Shown: positions 27,105-35,978, numbered from the stretch's first letter. The stretch is 64,000 bases of DNA from Rhodospirillales bacterium BBD 1991-14 (GCA_001657395.1 LYSY01000009.1:142034-206033); one strand, 5' to 3'. Numbers and translations: made by a program. The notes: generated by a model from the sequence alone, not told the origin.

Positions 27105-27815
27105 ATGACATCGCAGAGGATCGTTTCCCGCGAAGACTGGCTTGCGGCGCGGAAAGCGCTGTTGATGAAGGAGAAGGAGCTGACGCGGCGGCGCGACGCG
27201 CTGGCCGCCGAGCGCCGCGCGCTGCCCTGGGTCAAGGTCGAAAAGCCCTATGTTTTCGAATCACCTGATGGCAAGCGGACGCTGGCCGAGCTCTTCGACG
27301 GCCGCAGTCAGTTGATCGTGCAGCATTTCATGCTGGGACCCGGCTGGGAGGAGGGCTGCATCGGCTGTTCCTTCTGCGCCGATCATGTGGACGGCGCCAA
27401 TCTTCACCTGCGCCATCATGACGTCTCCTTCGTGGCCATCTCCCGCGCGCCGATATCGGAGATCGAGGCCTTCAGGGCCCGCATGGGCTGGCGCTTCCCC
27501 TGGGTCTCCTCCTTCGGCAGCGACTTCAACTATGACTTCCAGGTGTCCTTCACCCCCGAGGACCAAGCCCGGGGACGGGTCGTCTACAACTTCGAGGAAT
27601 GCGACTTTATGTGCGAGGAACTGGCCGGCACCAGCGTCTTCGCCAGGGACGAGACCGGCGCCGTCTTCCACACCTATTCCTGCTACGCCCGGGGCGACGA
27701 ACACCTGCTCGGCGCCTACAACTATCTCGACCTCACGCCTAAGGGCCGGAACGAGACCGGCCCGCGCCACGATCTGATGGACTGGGTGCGCCTCCACGAT
27801 CGCTACCCGGCCTGA
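27105..27815 (+). CDS. DUF899 family thioredoxin-like protein
   Basis: A 236 aa protein of the DUF899 family, with the thioredoxin-like fold. Family features are WLAARKALLMKEKELTRRRD, LPWVKVEKPYVFE, FMLGPGWEEGCIGCSFCADHVDG (Cys cluster near residues 85-91) and VFHTYSCYARG. Function is unknown; such genes often lie beside ArsR-SRPBCC pairs, as here. A strong AGGAGGAAGG precedes the ATG. It is the last gene of the operon, with an inverted repeat at 27840-27865 downstream. Confidence 0.9.
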   Translation: MTSQRIVSREDWLAARKALLMKEKELTRRRDALAAERRALPWVKVEKPYVFESPDGKRTLAELFDGRSQLIVQHFMLGPGWEEGCIGCSFCADHVDGANLHLRHHDVSFVAISRAPISEIEAFRARMGWRFPWVSSFGSDFNYDFQVSFTPEDQARGRVVYNFEECDFMCEELAGTSVFARDETGAVFHTYSCYARGDEHLLGAYNYLDLTPKGRNETGPRHDLMDWVRLHDRYPA

Positions 27816-27839
27816 GCCGTTCGGGCAGGTGCGGCAGAA

Positions 27840-27865
27840 AGGGCGGCATCGCGTGGTGCCGCCCT
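27840..27865 (+). terminator. Hairpin after the DUF899 gene
   Basis: AGGGCGGCA-(8 nt)-TGCCGCCCT, a perfect 9 bp stem 24 nt after the stop codon. No T run follows, so termination is inferred from position. Confidence 0.5.
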
Positions 27866-27899
27866 CGCATCGCTTGTGAGAAGGCGCTAATCTCTGATC

Positions 27900-28187
27900 A
27901 TGAAGTGGAGCCGGAAAAGAAAAGCCGACCTGGTCGCAGACCTCGACCTCTTGATCAATGATCTCTGCGTGATCTGGGGCTTCTGCAATCAATTGCGTGC
28001 CCGCGATCTGATCTCTCTTGGAGAGACCCTGGACGCCGATACCTTTGCCTGTGCGGTGCTGAAGGCTGAGGGGTTAAATCCGGAAACGAGTCAGTATCGC
28101 AAACCCATCAGCCGAAAGTTCATCGAGCGCTACGGCCCCACTGTATCGAAGGAGAGCCATTCGGCCTCCGGCTACGCGTTCGAATGA
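27900..28187 (+). CDS. Hypothetical protein
   Basis: A 95 aa mixed-charge protein (KWSRKRKADLVADLDLLINDL at the start, YRKPISRKFIERYGPTVS toward the end). No signal peptide or membrane segment and no known family. No good ribosome binding site precedes the ATG, but the amino-acid composition is protein-like and no better frame overlaps it. Confidence 0.55.
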   Translation: MKWSRKRKADLVADLDLLINDLCVIWGFCNQLRARDLISLGETLDADTFACAVLKAEGLNPETSQYRKPISRKFIERYGPTVSKESHSASGYAFE

Positions 28188-28278
28188 TCGCGTCGTGAGT
28201 CTCTCCAGGTTGGGGCGGCCTCCTGGCGATCCATAAGAGCTGGCTGTCGCGCATCGCTTTTGGGGTGTCGCAAAGGAG

Positions 28279-28310
28279 AAGGGGCCGGCACCGCCAGATG
28301 CCGACCCCTT
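28279..28310 (-). terminator. Terminator hairpin after the FAD oxidoreductase gene
   Basis: AAGGGGCCGGCA and TGCCGACCCCTT form a nearly perfect 12 bp stem around an 8 nt loop, with one mismatch. On the minus strand it lies 24 nt past the oxidoreductase stop and is followed by CTCCTTT. Confidence 0.6.
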
Positions 28311-28333
28311 GTGCTCGAAGCAGGTGGCCTCGT

Positions 28334-29668
28334 CTAGACCCAGGGGCAGTGGCTGTTGGAGGCGCCGAAGGTGCGGCCCTCGGCGAAGCGCGAGAAGGCG
28401 AAGGGCTCCAGCTCCGCCACCCGGTTGTCGCCGGCGAGGATCCGCGCCACCAGCTTGCCGACCCCCGTCATCTTGAAGCCGTGGTTTGAGTCGGCGATCA
28501 TGTAGGCGTTGGGCATGATCCAGTCGAAGATCGGAACGTTATCAGGCGTGAAGGCGCCGATGCCGCCGTTGGGCCGGTCCTTGAAGTTCTTCCGGTGGCC
28601 CTTGAAGCGCGGCATGAGGTAGCCCATGGCCGCGGTCAGGTAGTCGGCGAACCAGTCGTCGGCCTGGTACGCCTCGTTGTCCCAGCCGTAGGGATCGAGC
28701 ACCGCCTTGGGGCCGATCTTGATGGGAATGGTGCCGCCCTGCACGCCGGCGCGCTCCATGCGCTCGGCGCCGTTCTTCCAGTAGACGTAGAGATGGTCGG
28801 AGATTTCCGCGCCGGTCTCTTCGTTGACCACCGGCGTGTTCATCATTTCAACGTGCAGCACCGGCGGGTCGAGGTCGCGGCTGTCGCGGTAGGGCTGGTC
28901 GATGTAGACCTCGCCCTCCAAGAGGCGCCAGTAGGTCCACATGTCCAGGGTGTTGGTGCCGCCGTCGGGATACTTGGCCTCGATGGTGTCGGCCTTGCCC
29001 AGCATCTCCCAGTGCTTGCCGATCCACGCGCCGTAGCAGAGCACGGCGACGTCGCAGGCGATGTCGCCCAGGTTGGTGTGCAGCCTGGAGATGCGCCCGT
29101 TGGTGACGTCGTAGCCGGTGACCTCGACGCCGGCCAGGATCTGCACGCCGTGCTGGGCGCATTTCTCGGCGAGGCCGGCGATGGCCTGGCGGGTGCCGGC
29201 GTAGCCCGAGGGCCGCTCGTGCAGCACCACGCCCACCTGGTCGGTGTTGAAGTCCGGCCAGTAGCCCTTCAGGAAGTCCTTGGCCTCCTTGCCGGTGTAG
29301 ACGTCGGAGTGATAGCCGGCGGCGTTCTGGCTCTTGGTCATGCGCTCGTAGTCGGCGATCTGGTTTTCCTCGCCGACGGAGATGTAGCCGACCTGCTGGA
29401 AGCCGAAGCGCACGGGGTCTTCCATCCAGACGTCGACGGAGTGGCGCAGGATGGGGTGCAGCGCCTCGGTCATGTAGAAGTTGCGCACGCAGCCGCAGGC
29501 GATGCCGCTGGCCCCGGCGCCGGGCGCCGTCTTGTCGAGGACGATAATGTCCTTGCCAGAGCCCTTGCCGCGGGCCTCCAGCTCCATGGCCAGGTGCCAG
29601 GCGGTCGAGAGGCCGTGAATGCCGGCCCCGGCGATGACATAGGTTTTCGATTCCGGAAGTACGGTCAT
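28334..29668 (-). CDS. FAD-dependent oxidoreductase of the DAO family (sarcosine/dimethylglycine oxidase-like)
   Basis: A 444 aa flavoenzyme with an N-terminal dinucleotide fold (YVIAGAGIHGLSTAWHLAMEL, GxGxxG) and the C-terminal DAO-family region (GIGAFTPDNVPIFDWI, then NHGFKMTGVGKLVARIL). Relatives oxidise N-methyl groups or alpha-amino acids such as sarcosine, dimethylglycine or D-amino acids. It lacks the folate-binding domain of dimethylglycine dehydrogenase. It is divergent from an MttB-family gene across 363 bp that contain a HutC-type operator. A role in removing N-methyl groups from a histidine derivative is inference from that context. Confidence 0.88.
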   Translation of the reverse strand: MTVLPESKTYVIAGAGIHGLSTAWHLAMELEARGKGSGKDIIVLDKTAPGAGASGIACGCVRNFYMTEALHPILRHSVDVWMEDPVRFGFQQVGYISVGEENQIADYERMTKSQNAAGYHSDVYTGKEAKDFLKGYWPDFNTDQVGVVLHERPSGYAGTRQAIAGLAEKCAQHGVQILAGVEVTGYDVTNGRISRLHTNLGDIACDVAVLCYGAWIGKHWEMLGKADTIEAKYPDGGTNTLDMWTYWRLLEGEVYIDQPYRDSRDLDPPVLHVEMMNTPVVNEETGAEISDHLYVYWKNGAERMERAGVQGGTIPIKIGPKAVLDPYGWDNEAYQADDWFADYLTAAMGYLMPRFKGHRKNFKDRPNGGIGAFTPDNVPIFDWIMPNAYMIADSNHGFKMTGVGKLVARILAGDNRVAELEPFAFSRFAEGRTFGASNSHCPWV

Positions 29669-30031
29669 GGTGGGATGTCCTTGTCAGGTCTGATCGACGG
29701 AGACCTGCCTCCCGGCGCCCACCTTGACCGTCTGGCCCGCTAGGAAGACCGCGCCTGTCTTCCCGTCTGCGCCGGGCGGAAAGCCTCCGACCCTTTCTCG
29801 CCGGCCGCCGGGCGGGTCAGACCGCCGATGCCCTGCGCGTTTTGGGCCGGAGCGACAAGCGACTGTCGTCTATACACGAGACTTTCGCGGCTTGTATATA
29901 CAATTTGAGTGCAGGCGGTCGGTCCTGCAGGGGGCCGGCGCTGCCGGGGCGCGCAAGAGCGCCCGACCCCGAAAACCGGGCGCGGACCAGCGCCCCAAGA
30001 AACGGCCCCAGGTACGGGCCGGGGAGAGCAT
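29669..30031. other. Divergent regulatory region between the FAD oxidoreductase and MttB-like genes
   Basis: No gene seen in 363 bp. It must contain two outward promoters. The only clear site is TTGTATATACAA at 29892-29903. A weaker GTCTATACAC lies near 29868-29877 and could be a degenerate second copy. Confidence 0.5.
29892..29903. promoter_or_regulatory. HutC-type operator before the second MttB-family gene
   Basis: TTGTATATACAA, identical to the 12 bp core found before hutH, hutU, hutC/hutG and hutI/hutF. It lies 128 nt before the MttB-like start and 223 nt before the oxidoreductase start. The sequence identity to the hut sites, 9 kb from hutC, suggests regulation by HutC. Confidence 0.78.
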
Positions 30032-31576
30032 ATGGCAAGGGAGACGTCACGCCGCGGCGGGCGGCGCGGCCAGGGCGAGCGGCGCCCGGCATCCGGCCTC
30101 AAGCAGTTGGGCTGGCAGGCGCTGGAGAACCCCTACGACCCCATCCGGGTGCTCACAGACGAGCAGGTCGAGATGATCAGCGACGCAGCCTTCCGCATTC
30201 TGGAGGAGGTCGGCATGGACTTCCTCGACCCCGAAGCCTTGGACGTCCTGAAGAAGGCCGGCGCCGAGGTTGAGCCGGGCAGCGAGCGGGTGCGCTTCGA
30301 CCGCGGCCTGGTGAAGGAGGCGCTGGCCTCCGCCCCGCAGAGCTTCACCCTCCATGCCCGCAATCCGGCGCACAATCTGCAGGTCGGTGGCCGCAACGTC
30401 GTCTTCGGCAGCATCGCTTCCGCACCCAACGCCTCCGACCTCGACGGCGGGCGGAGGCCCGGCAACACGCAGGATTACCAGAACCTGCTGCGCCTGGCAC
30501 AGGCCTTCAACATCGTCCACTTCATCGCCGGCTATCCGGTGGAGCCGGTGGACCGCGCGCCGCAGACGCGCCACCTCGATTGCCTGCGCGACTGTCTGAC
30601 CCTGACCGACAAGGTCTTTCACGCCTATTCCCTCGGCCGCACCCGCATCCTCGATGCGCTGGAGCTTGTACGCATCGGCCACGGCCTGACGGAATCCGAA
30701 CTGGCCGAGAAGACCTGCCTCTTCTCCATCATCAACACCTCCTCGCCGCTGCGGCTCGACGGGCCGATGATCGAGGGGCTGATGGAGCTGGCGCGCAACA
30801 ACCAGGCCGTGGTGATCACGCCCTTCACCCTCTCCGGCGCCATGAGCCCGGCGACGGTGGCCGGCGCGCTCGCCCAGCAGCATGCGGAGGCCATGGCCGG
30901 GCTCGCCTTCACCCAGCTTGTGAAACCCGGGGCGCCGGTGATCTACGGCGGCTTCACCTCCAACGTCGACATGAAGTCGGGGGCGCCGGCCTTCGGCACG
31001 CCGGAGTACAGCCGCGCGGCCCTGGCCGGCGGGCAGCTTGCGCGCCATCTGGGCATTCCCTACCGCTCCTCCAACGCCAATGCGGCCAACTGCGTCGACG
31101 CCCAGGCGGCCTACGAATCGCAGATGTCGATCTGGGGCGCTGTGATGGGCCATGCCAACTTCGTCATGCACGGCGCCGGCTGGCTCGAAGGCGGGCTCTG
31201 TGCCTCCTTCGAGAAGTTTGTCCTCGACGCCGAGATGCTGCAGATGATGGCGGAGTTCCTGCGCCCGCTGGAGGTGAGCGAGGACTCCATCGGGCTGGAG
31301 GCGATCCGCGAAGTGGGGCCGGGCGGGCATTTCTTCGGCGCCGCCCATACGCTGGAGCGCTACGAGACCGCGTTCTACAACCCCATCCTCTCCGACTGGC
31401 GCAACTTCGAGACCTGGGAGGAGGCGGGCAGCGAAACCGCCACCCAGCGCGCCAACCGGCTCTTCAAGGCGGTGCTGGCGGACTTCACGCCGCCGGCGCT
31501 GGACCCGGCCATCAAGGAAGAGCTCGACGCCTTCGTCGCGCGCCGCACGGAGGAGGGGGGTGCAGAAGCAGCATAA
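30032..31576 (+). CDS. MttB-family corrinoid-dependent methyltransferase, non-pyrrolysine, paralogue 2
   Basis: A 514 aa MttB-superfamily protein: YDPIRVLTDEQVEMISDAAFRILEEVGMDFLD at the start of the barrel, FGSIASAPNASDLDGGRRPG, YGGFTSNVDMKSGAPAFGTPEY and GWLEGGLCASFEKFVLDAEML. No stop codon is read through, so it is not the pyrrolysine type. GGGGAG 6 nt before the ATG at 30032 fixes the start; the basic N-terminal 25 residues are probably disordered, as in the paralogue at 2794. No corrinoid protein lies nearby. The HutC-type operator upstream points to a methylated amine linked to histidine. Confidence 0.87.
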   Translation: MARETSRRGGRRGQGERRPASGLKQLGWQALENPYDPIRVLTDEQVEMISDAAFRILEEVGMDFLDPEALDVLKKAGAEVEPGSERVRFDRGLVKEALASAPQSFTLHARNPAHNLQVGGRNVVFGSIASAPNASDLDGGRRPGNTQDYQNLLRLAQAFNIVHFIAGYPVEPVDRAPQTRHLDCLRDCLTLTDKVFHAYSLGRTRILDALELVRIGHGLTESELAEKTCLFSIINTSSPLRLDGPMIEGLMELARNNQAVVITPFTLSGAMSPATVAGALAQQHAEAMAGLAFTQLVKPGAPVIYGGFTSNVDMKSGAPAFGTPEYSRAALAGGQLARHLGIPYRSSNANAANCVDAQAAYESQMSIWGAVMGHANFVMHGAGWLEGGLCASFEKFVLDAEMLQMMAEFLRPLEVSEDSIGLEAIREVGPGGHFFGAAHTLERYETAFYNPILSDWRNFETWEEAGSETATQRANRLFKAVLADFTPPALDPAIKEELDAFVARRTEEGGAEAA

Positions 31577-31611
31577 CTGCTGCGCCGCGCCCTCGGGTAG
31601 TCTCGGGCGCC

Positions 31612-32511
31612 ATGAGCCAGTTTTCCGACAACCTGCGCGGCGCCCTCTTCATGGTCATCAGCATGGCCGGCTTCGCGCTGAACGATGCCACCGCCAAGCT
31701 GGTAGCGGGGGACCTGGGGCTCTACCAGATCATCTTTCTGCGCGGCGTCTTCGCCAGCCTGCTGATGGGGGTGCTGGCCTGGCGCCAGGGCTGCCTGTTC
31801 CATCGGTCGTCGGGCGCTGACACGCGGGCGATGAGCTGGCGTGCGGTTGCCGACATCGGTGCCACGCTGTGTTTCCTCACCGCGCTCTTCAACATGCCGA
31901 TCGCCGATGCCACCGCGATCCTGCAGTCCATCCCCCTGGCGGTCACCCTGGCCGCGGCGCTGTTCCTGCGGGAAGCGGTGGGCTGGCGGCGCTACACGGC
32001 GATCCTGGTGGGCTTCGCGGGCGTCCTCATCATCGTGCGGCCGGGGGGTGAGGGCTTCAACGCCTATGCGCTCTGGGCCGTGGCCGCCGTCGCCTTCATC
32101 GTGCTGCGGGATCTCTCGACGCGGGGCTTGAGCCCCGCCGCGCCTTCGGCCTTCGTCGCGCTGACCTCTTCACTGGCGATCACGGCGGTGAGCGGCCTGC
32201 TGGCGCTGACCGAGCCCTGGCCGCCGGTGAGCGGCGAGTCCCTCGGCCTGCTGGCCGCTGCCGCGGTGTTCCTCTTCTTCGGCTATCTCTTCGCCGTCAT
32301 GACCATGCGCGTCGGCGAGGTCAGCTACATCTCGCCCTTCCGCTACACCGTGCTGCTCTGGGCGATGATCCTCGGGCTCATCCTCTTCGGCGAGGTGCCC
32401 GATGCCTGGACCCTCCTGGGCAGCCTCATCATCGTCGTCACCGGCATCTATACCTTCTACCGCGAACGCAAAGTTCTGAAGGCCGAGGCAGCTCGGACGG
32501 CGGCACCCTGA
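31612..32511 (+). CDS. EamA/DMT-family transporter
   Basis: A 299 aa protein with ten predicted transmembrane helices and two EamA repeats (about residues 8-140 and 150-290). Members export or import amino acids, amines or other metabolites. It starts 35 nt after the MttB-like stop in the same direction and probably belongs to that operon, so it may move the methylated substrate or a product. The substrate cannot be read from sequence. Confidence 0.88.
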   Translation: MSQFSDNLRGALFMVISMAGFALNDATAKLVAGDLGLYQIIFLRGVFASLLMGVLAWRQGCLFHRSSGADTRAMSWRAVADIGATLCFLTALFNMPIADATAILQSIPLAVTLAAALFLREAVGWRRYTAILVGFAGVLIIVRPGGEGFNAYALWAVAAVAFIVLRDLSTRGLSPAAPSAFVALTSSLAITAVSGLLALTEPWPPVSGESLGLLAAAAVFLFFGYLFAVMTMRVGEVSYISPFRYTVLLWAMILGLILFGEVPDAWTLLGSLIIVVTGIYTFYRERKVLKAEAARTAAP

Positions 32512-32554
32512 TAGGTTTTCGCGCTGGTTCCTTCTTTATCGAAAGAGTCGCTTG

Positions 32555-33565
32555 CTACTCCGCTGCCTGCAGGGCCATGGACTCTGGCGGGCGAATGCCA
32601 CGCTCCGCCGGGTGCAGGGGGGCTTCCTTGGCGCGCAGGAAGTAGCGCCGGAAGACCTCGCCGTAACCCTTGAAGACATAGCCGCCGTTTGCCGCCTGGA
32701 AGGCGGCGCGCTGTGCGCGGTAGAGTGCCGGAATGCGGTACCAGGCGAGGCCCGGCTTGGCGTGGTGGACGATGTGCAGGTTGTTGTTGAGGAACAGCAG
32801 CGAGAAGAAGGGGCCGGATTCGACGATGGCGGAACGCTCGCTCGGCTTCGGAACCGCGCGGTGCTCCAGGAAGGAGCGCACCAGCGTCAGTGCCACGCCC
32901 GGATAGACGAAGAACAGCAGGTACTGCCAGAGCGGCAGGCCGCAGACCGCCAGCACCCAGGTCAGCACCGCCGCGACGCCGAGGGCGTGCAGCGCCCAGG
33001 CCTTGGCGTGGGAGAGATCGCCGCGCAGCACGCGCCGCATCTCGGCACCATAAAACGTCCAGAGGCAGACCAGCGGCCCCAAGACCATGCGTCCGGCCAG
33101 GGAGTTCTGCGCCCAGAGCAGGGCGCGCTTGAGCGGGCCGGCAGCGGCCCAGGCCTCGGCCGTCACGTAGAAGGATTCCGGATCGTCCAGCGGGTCGGTC
33201 AGGCTGTCGTCGTTGTGGTGGGCGAGGTGGGAGTCGCGGTAGAGGCGGAAGGGGATCCACAGCCAGAGGCTCGGCAGCACCAGCGCCTCGTTCAACCAGG
33301 CCCAGGGGGTCGGGTGGCCGTGCACCACCTCGTGCTGGAGGGAGCCATGCCAGGCGACAACAATGGCGCCGGCCGGCAGCAGCAGCCACCAGGCGAGGGC
33401 CCCATGAAACCAGGTCAGGGCGCCGAAGGCGCCGTAGATCACCGCCGCCAGAACCACCGTCGGCCACTCCGGACGCTCCGGAAGGCGGGCCTGTCCCGGC
33501 TGCTGAACTGATTTCTGAGCTTTCTGACCGGTTTTCCGAACAGTACGACTAACGCTCCACTCCAC
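32555..33565 (-). CDS. Membrane fatty-acid desaturase family protein
   Basis: A 336 aa integral membrane di-iron enzyme. Three His clusters are visible: HGSLQHEVVHGH (near residue 73), HLAHH (near residue 114) and HIVHH (near residue 262). Hydrophobic segments surround them. This pattern fits fatty-acid desaturases and the related beta-carotene or alkane hydroxylase-like enzymes; the specific substrate is not clear. The GTG at 33565 with AAGGA upstream is taken as the start. It is convergent with the EamA gene. Confidence 0.88.
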   Translation of the reverse strand: MEWSVSRTVRKTGQKAQKSVQQPGQARLPERPEWPTVVLAAVIYGAFGALTWFHGALAWWLLLPAGAIVVAWHGSLQHEVVHGHPTPWAWLNEALVLPSLWLWIPFRLYRDSHLAHHNDDSLTDPLDDPESFYVTAEAWAAAGPLKRALLWAQNSLAGRMVLGPLVCLWTFYGAEMRRVLRGDLSHAKAWALHALGVAAVLTWVLAVCGLPLWQYLLFFVYPGVALTLVRSFLEHRAVPKPSERSAIVESGPFFSLLFLNNNLHIVHHAKPGLAWYRIPALYRAQRAAFQAANGGYVFKGYGEVFRRYFLRAKEAPLHPAERGIRPPESMALQAAE

Positions 33566-33793
33566 TCTCTATCCTTCCCGTTTAGTGACGACGTTCATTG
33601 GCTGAGGACCGAAGTGTGACAAAAAAGGGGAAGGGACAACAATGCGGGACTGCGCACTTTTCGCAGATACTTATCTGCAGTGTTTACAATTGCCGTTTTT
33701 AAGATCCAATATGGTTGTAATATCATCAAAAGTGCGTATTATCACCACACGCAGAGGTAGATCATTGGGTAGAGTGCTGGCCTGGGGGATCCC
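33566..33793. promoter_or_regulatory. A+T-rich divergent promoter region
   Basis: 228 bp between the desaturase and the XRE regulator. The part at 33690-33770 is A+T-rich compared with the surroundings and probably contains the promoter of the XRE operon. No clear operator was identified. Confidence 0.4.
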
Positions 33794-34681
33794 ATGGATC
33801 GACGTCAAACCGTTGAAATCTTTCGCGAACGCCTGACGGAGGTGATCGAGCGCTCGGGGTTGAGCCGCTCGGCCTTTGCCCGCAAGGCCGGACTCGACCG
33901 CTCGACGCTGTCCCAGTTGCTGTCGGACAGCAATGACCGCCTGCCGCGGGCCGAGACCATCGCCTCCATCGCCGAGCACGAGCAGGTCTCGACAGACTGG
34001 CTGCTCGGGCTGGTGCAGGAAGAGAAGATCGGCACCAACATCCTGAGCGAGGCGCCGGAGATCGCGCGCGGCGCCTCGGACTACACCGACGAGCGGCTGG
34101 CGCGCTGGCGCGCGGAAGCGGTGGGCTACAAGATCCGCTACGTTCCCTCGACACTGCCGGACCTCTTGAAGGGCGAGGAGGTCATTCGCTTCGAGTACCG
34201 CCAGCAGGGCAGCGCGGTCCCGGCCTTTCGCATGGAACAGGCCGAGGCGCGTCTCGCCTACAGCCGGCGGCCGGAGACCGATCTGGAGGCCTGTTCCTCG
34301 ATCCAGTCGCTGGAGGCCTTCGCGCGGGGCGAGGGCATCTGGTCGACCCTGCCGCTGGCCGACCGCAAGCTGCAGCTTTCCTGGATGATTGCGCTGCTGG
34401 ACGAACTCTATCCGACCTTCCGCTGGTTCCTCTTCGACGGCCTGAAGCACTATTCGGCACCGATCACCATCTTCGGGCCGAGCCGCGCCGCGGCCTACAT
34501 CGGCAACATGTACTTCGTCTTCAATTCCACCGAACATATCCGCGCGCTGACCCAGCACTTCGACAACCTGATCCGCGGCGCCGTGGTGCAGCCTCCCGAT
34601 GTCGGCAAGCTGCTGAGCGGTCTGTTGAACGAGTTGGAATCGCGGGAGCAGCGGGAGCCGAAACTGGGACAGGCGCGATGA
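33794..34681 (+). CDS. XRE-family transcriptional regulator with C-terminal sensor-like domain
   Basis: A 295 aa protein. The N-terminal helix-turn-helix is FRERLTEVIERSGLSRSAFARKAGLDRSTLSQLLSDSN. The following 200 residues have no domain I can name, but their length and mixed composition suggest an effector-binding or oligomerisation part. GGGGGA precedes the ATG. Its stop overlaps the next gene by 4 nt (ATGA), so it is the first gene of a four-gene operon that it probably controls. Confidence 0.85.
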   Translation: MDRRQTVEIFRERLTEVIERSGLSRSAFARKAGLDRSTLSQLLSDSNDRLPRAETIASIAEHEQVSTDWLLGLVQEEKIGTNILSEAPEIARGASDYTDERLARWRAEAVGYKIRYVPSTLPDLLKGEEVIRFEYRQQGSAVPAFRMEQAEARLAYSRRPETDLEACSSIQSLEAFARGEGIWSTLPLADRKLQLSWMIALLDELYPTFRWFLFDGLKHYSAPITIFGPSRAAAYIGNMYFVFNSTEHIRALTQHFDNLIRGAVVQPPDVGKLLSGLLNELESREQREPKLGQAR

Positions 34682-35172
34682 CCGGGGACACGATGACAAA
34701 TGACAGCAGCGCCGCGCAGGCAAAGCACGGCGGCTGCCTCTGCGGCGCGGTACGGTTCACCGTGTCCGGGCCGCTGCGCCCGGTGATCGCCTGCCACTGC
34801 GGTCAGTGCCGGCGGGTGCTCAGCAACTTCGCCGCCTACTCGGCAGCGCGGCGCGGTGATCTGGCGATCGAGGGCGCGGCGGCACTGGCCTGGTTCGAGT
34901 CCTCCCCCGGTGTGCGGCGCGGTTTCTGCGGGCGCTGCGGCAGCGCGCTGTTCTGGGACTGCGACGGCAATGACTTCGTCTCCGTCTCGGCGGGTGCCCT
35001 GGACCAGCCGACCGGGCTCCGCACGCGCCGCCACATCTTTGTCGCCGACAAAGCGGACTTCTACGAGATCGGCGACGGCCTGGAGTGTCTGCCCCAGGGG
35101 CAGTCCGATCCCTGGCCCCAGGACGACGCGGCAGCGGATGGAGCCGGCGGGCCGCCGGCCGGTGGGCGGTGA
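34678..35172 (+). CDS. GFA-family zinc protein (glutathione-dependent formaldehyde-activating enzyme-like)
   Basis: A 164 aa CENP-V/GFA protein. The zinc-binding Cys residues are in GGCLCGAVRF (residues 18-27), CHCGQCRR (near 40) and FCGRCGSALF (near 82). True Gfa binds glutathione and formaldehyde, but most family members are of unknown role. It overlaps the XRE gene by 4 nt and the PhnD-like gene by 1 nt, so it is translated as part of a coupled operon. Confidence 0.9.
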   Translation: MTGDTMTNDSSAAQAKHGGCLCGAVRFTVSGPLRPVIACHCGQCRRVLSNFAAYSAARRGDLAIEGAAALAWFESSPGVRRGFCGRCGSALFWDCDGNDFVSVSAGALDQPTGLRTRRHIFVADKADFYEIGDGLECLPQGQSDPWPQDDAAADGAGGPPAGGR

Positions 35173-35978
35173 TGCTGCGCGCCTCCCTGCCGATGTACGA
35201 CCTGCCCGGACTGGAGGCCGAGACCGACGCCTGGTGGGCCGCGCTGGCCGCAGCGTTTCGCGCCGAAGGCCTGACCGACGTGCCAGCGGCGCTGGACCGC
35301 GGAACGGAACTCGCAGGTCTTTGGACAGCGTCCGACCTGCTGTTCAGCCAGACCTGCGGGTATCCGCTGACCCACAGCCTCAAAGGGCAGGTCACCCTAC
35401 TCGCCACACCGAGCTATGCCTGCGACGGCTGCAGCGGCGGCTGCTACCACAGCGAAATCCTGGTGCGCAAAGGTGGGGACCATGCCGACCTCTGGGCTCT
35501 GAAGGGCGCACGGGCGGTGGTGAACGATCCCGGATCGCAGTCCGGCTATGCCGCCCTGCGCGCGGTGATCGCGCCTCTGGCGGATGGCATGCCCTACTTC
35601 GCCGACGTCGGCATCAGCGGCAGCCACTTCGACTCCATGACGGTCGTGGCGGAAGGCGGCGCCGATGTCTGCGCCATCGACTGTGTGACTTTCGCGCTTC
35701 TGGCGAGGCTGCATCCGGATCTGAGGGCCGAACTCCACCCGATCGCCCGCAGCCCGTCGGCACCGGCGCTGCCCTACATCACCCGCTGCGACATCCCGGC
35801 ATCCGACCTGGAGCGCCTGCGGGCCGGGCTGCGGCATACCTTCGACGATCCCGCATTGCAGGGGCTGCGCGACAGCCTGCTTCTGGCTGACGTTGAAGTG
35901 AAGCCGCTCGATGCATACGACCGCATCGACGCGATGGAAGCGGAGGCGGTACGGCACGGCTATCCGGAGGTCGTGTGA
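35172..35978 (+). CDS. PhnD-like phosphate/phosphonate-type binding protein lacking a signal peptide
   Basis: A 268 aa type-2 periplasmic-binding fold protein of the PhnD family: LLFSQTCGYPLTHSLKGQVTLLATPSYACDGC, the later RAVVNDPGSQSGYAALRAVI and GISGSHFDSMTVVAEGGADVCAIDCVTFALL. It has no signal peptide or lipobox, so it is probably cytoplasmic. The CDGCSGGCYHSEILV cluster is unusual. No ABC permease or ATPase lies nearby. It may be an intracellular sensor or binding protein for the amidase step that follows; that is inference. Confidence 0.8.
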   Translation: MLRASLPMYDLPGLEAETDAWWAALAAAFRAEGLTDVPAALDRGTELAGLWTASDLLFSQTCGYPLTHSLKGQVTLLATPSYACDGCSGGCYHSEILVRKGGDHADLWALKGARAVVNDPGSQSGYAALRAVIAPLADGMPYFADVGISGSHFDSMTVVAEGGADVCAIDCVTFALLARLHPDLRAELHPIARSPSAPALPYITRCDIPASDLERLRAGLRHTFDDPALQGLRDSLLLADVEVKPLDAYDRIDAMEAEAVRHGYPEVV

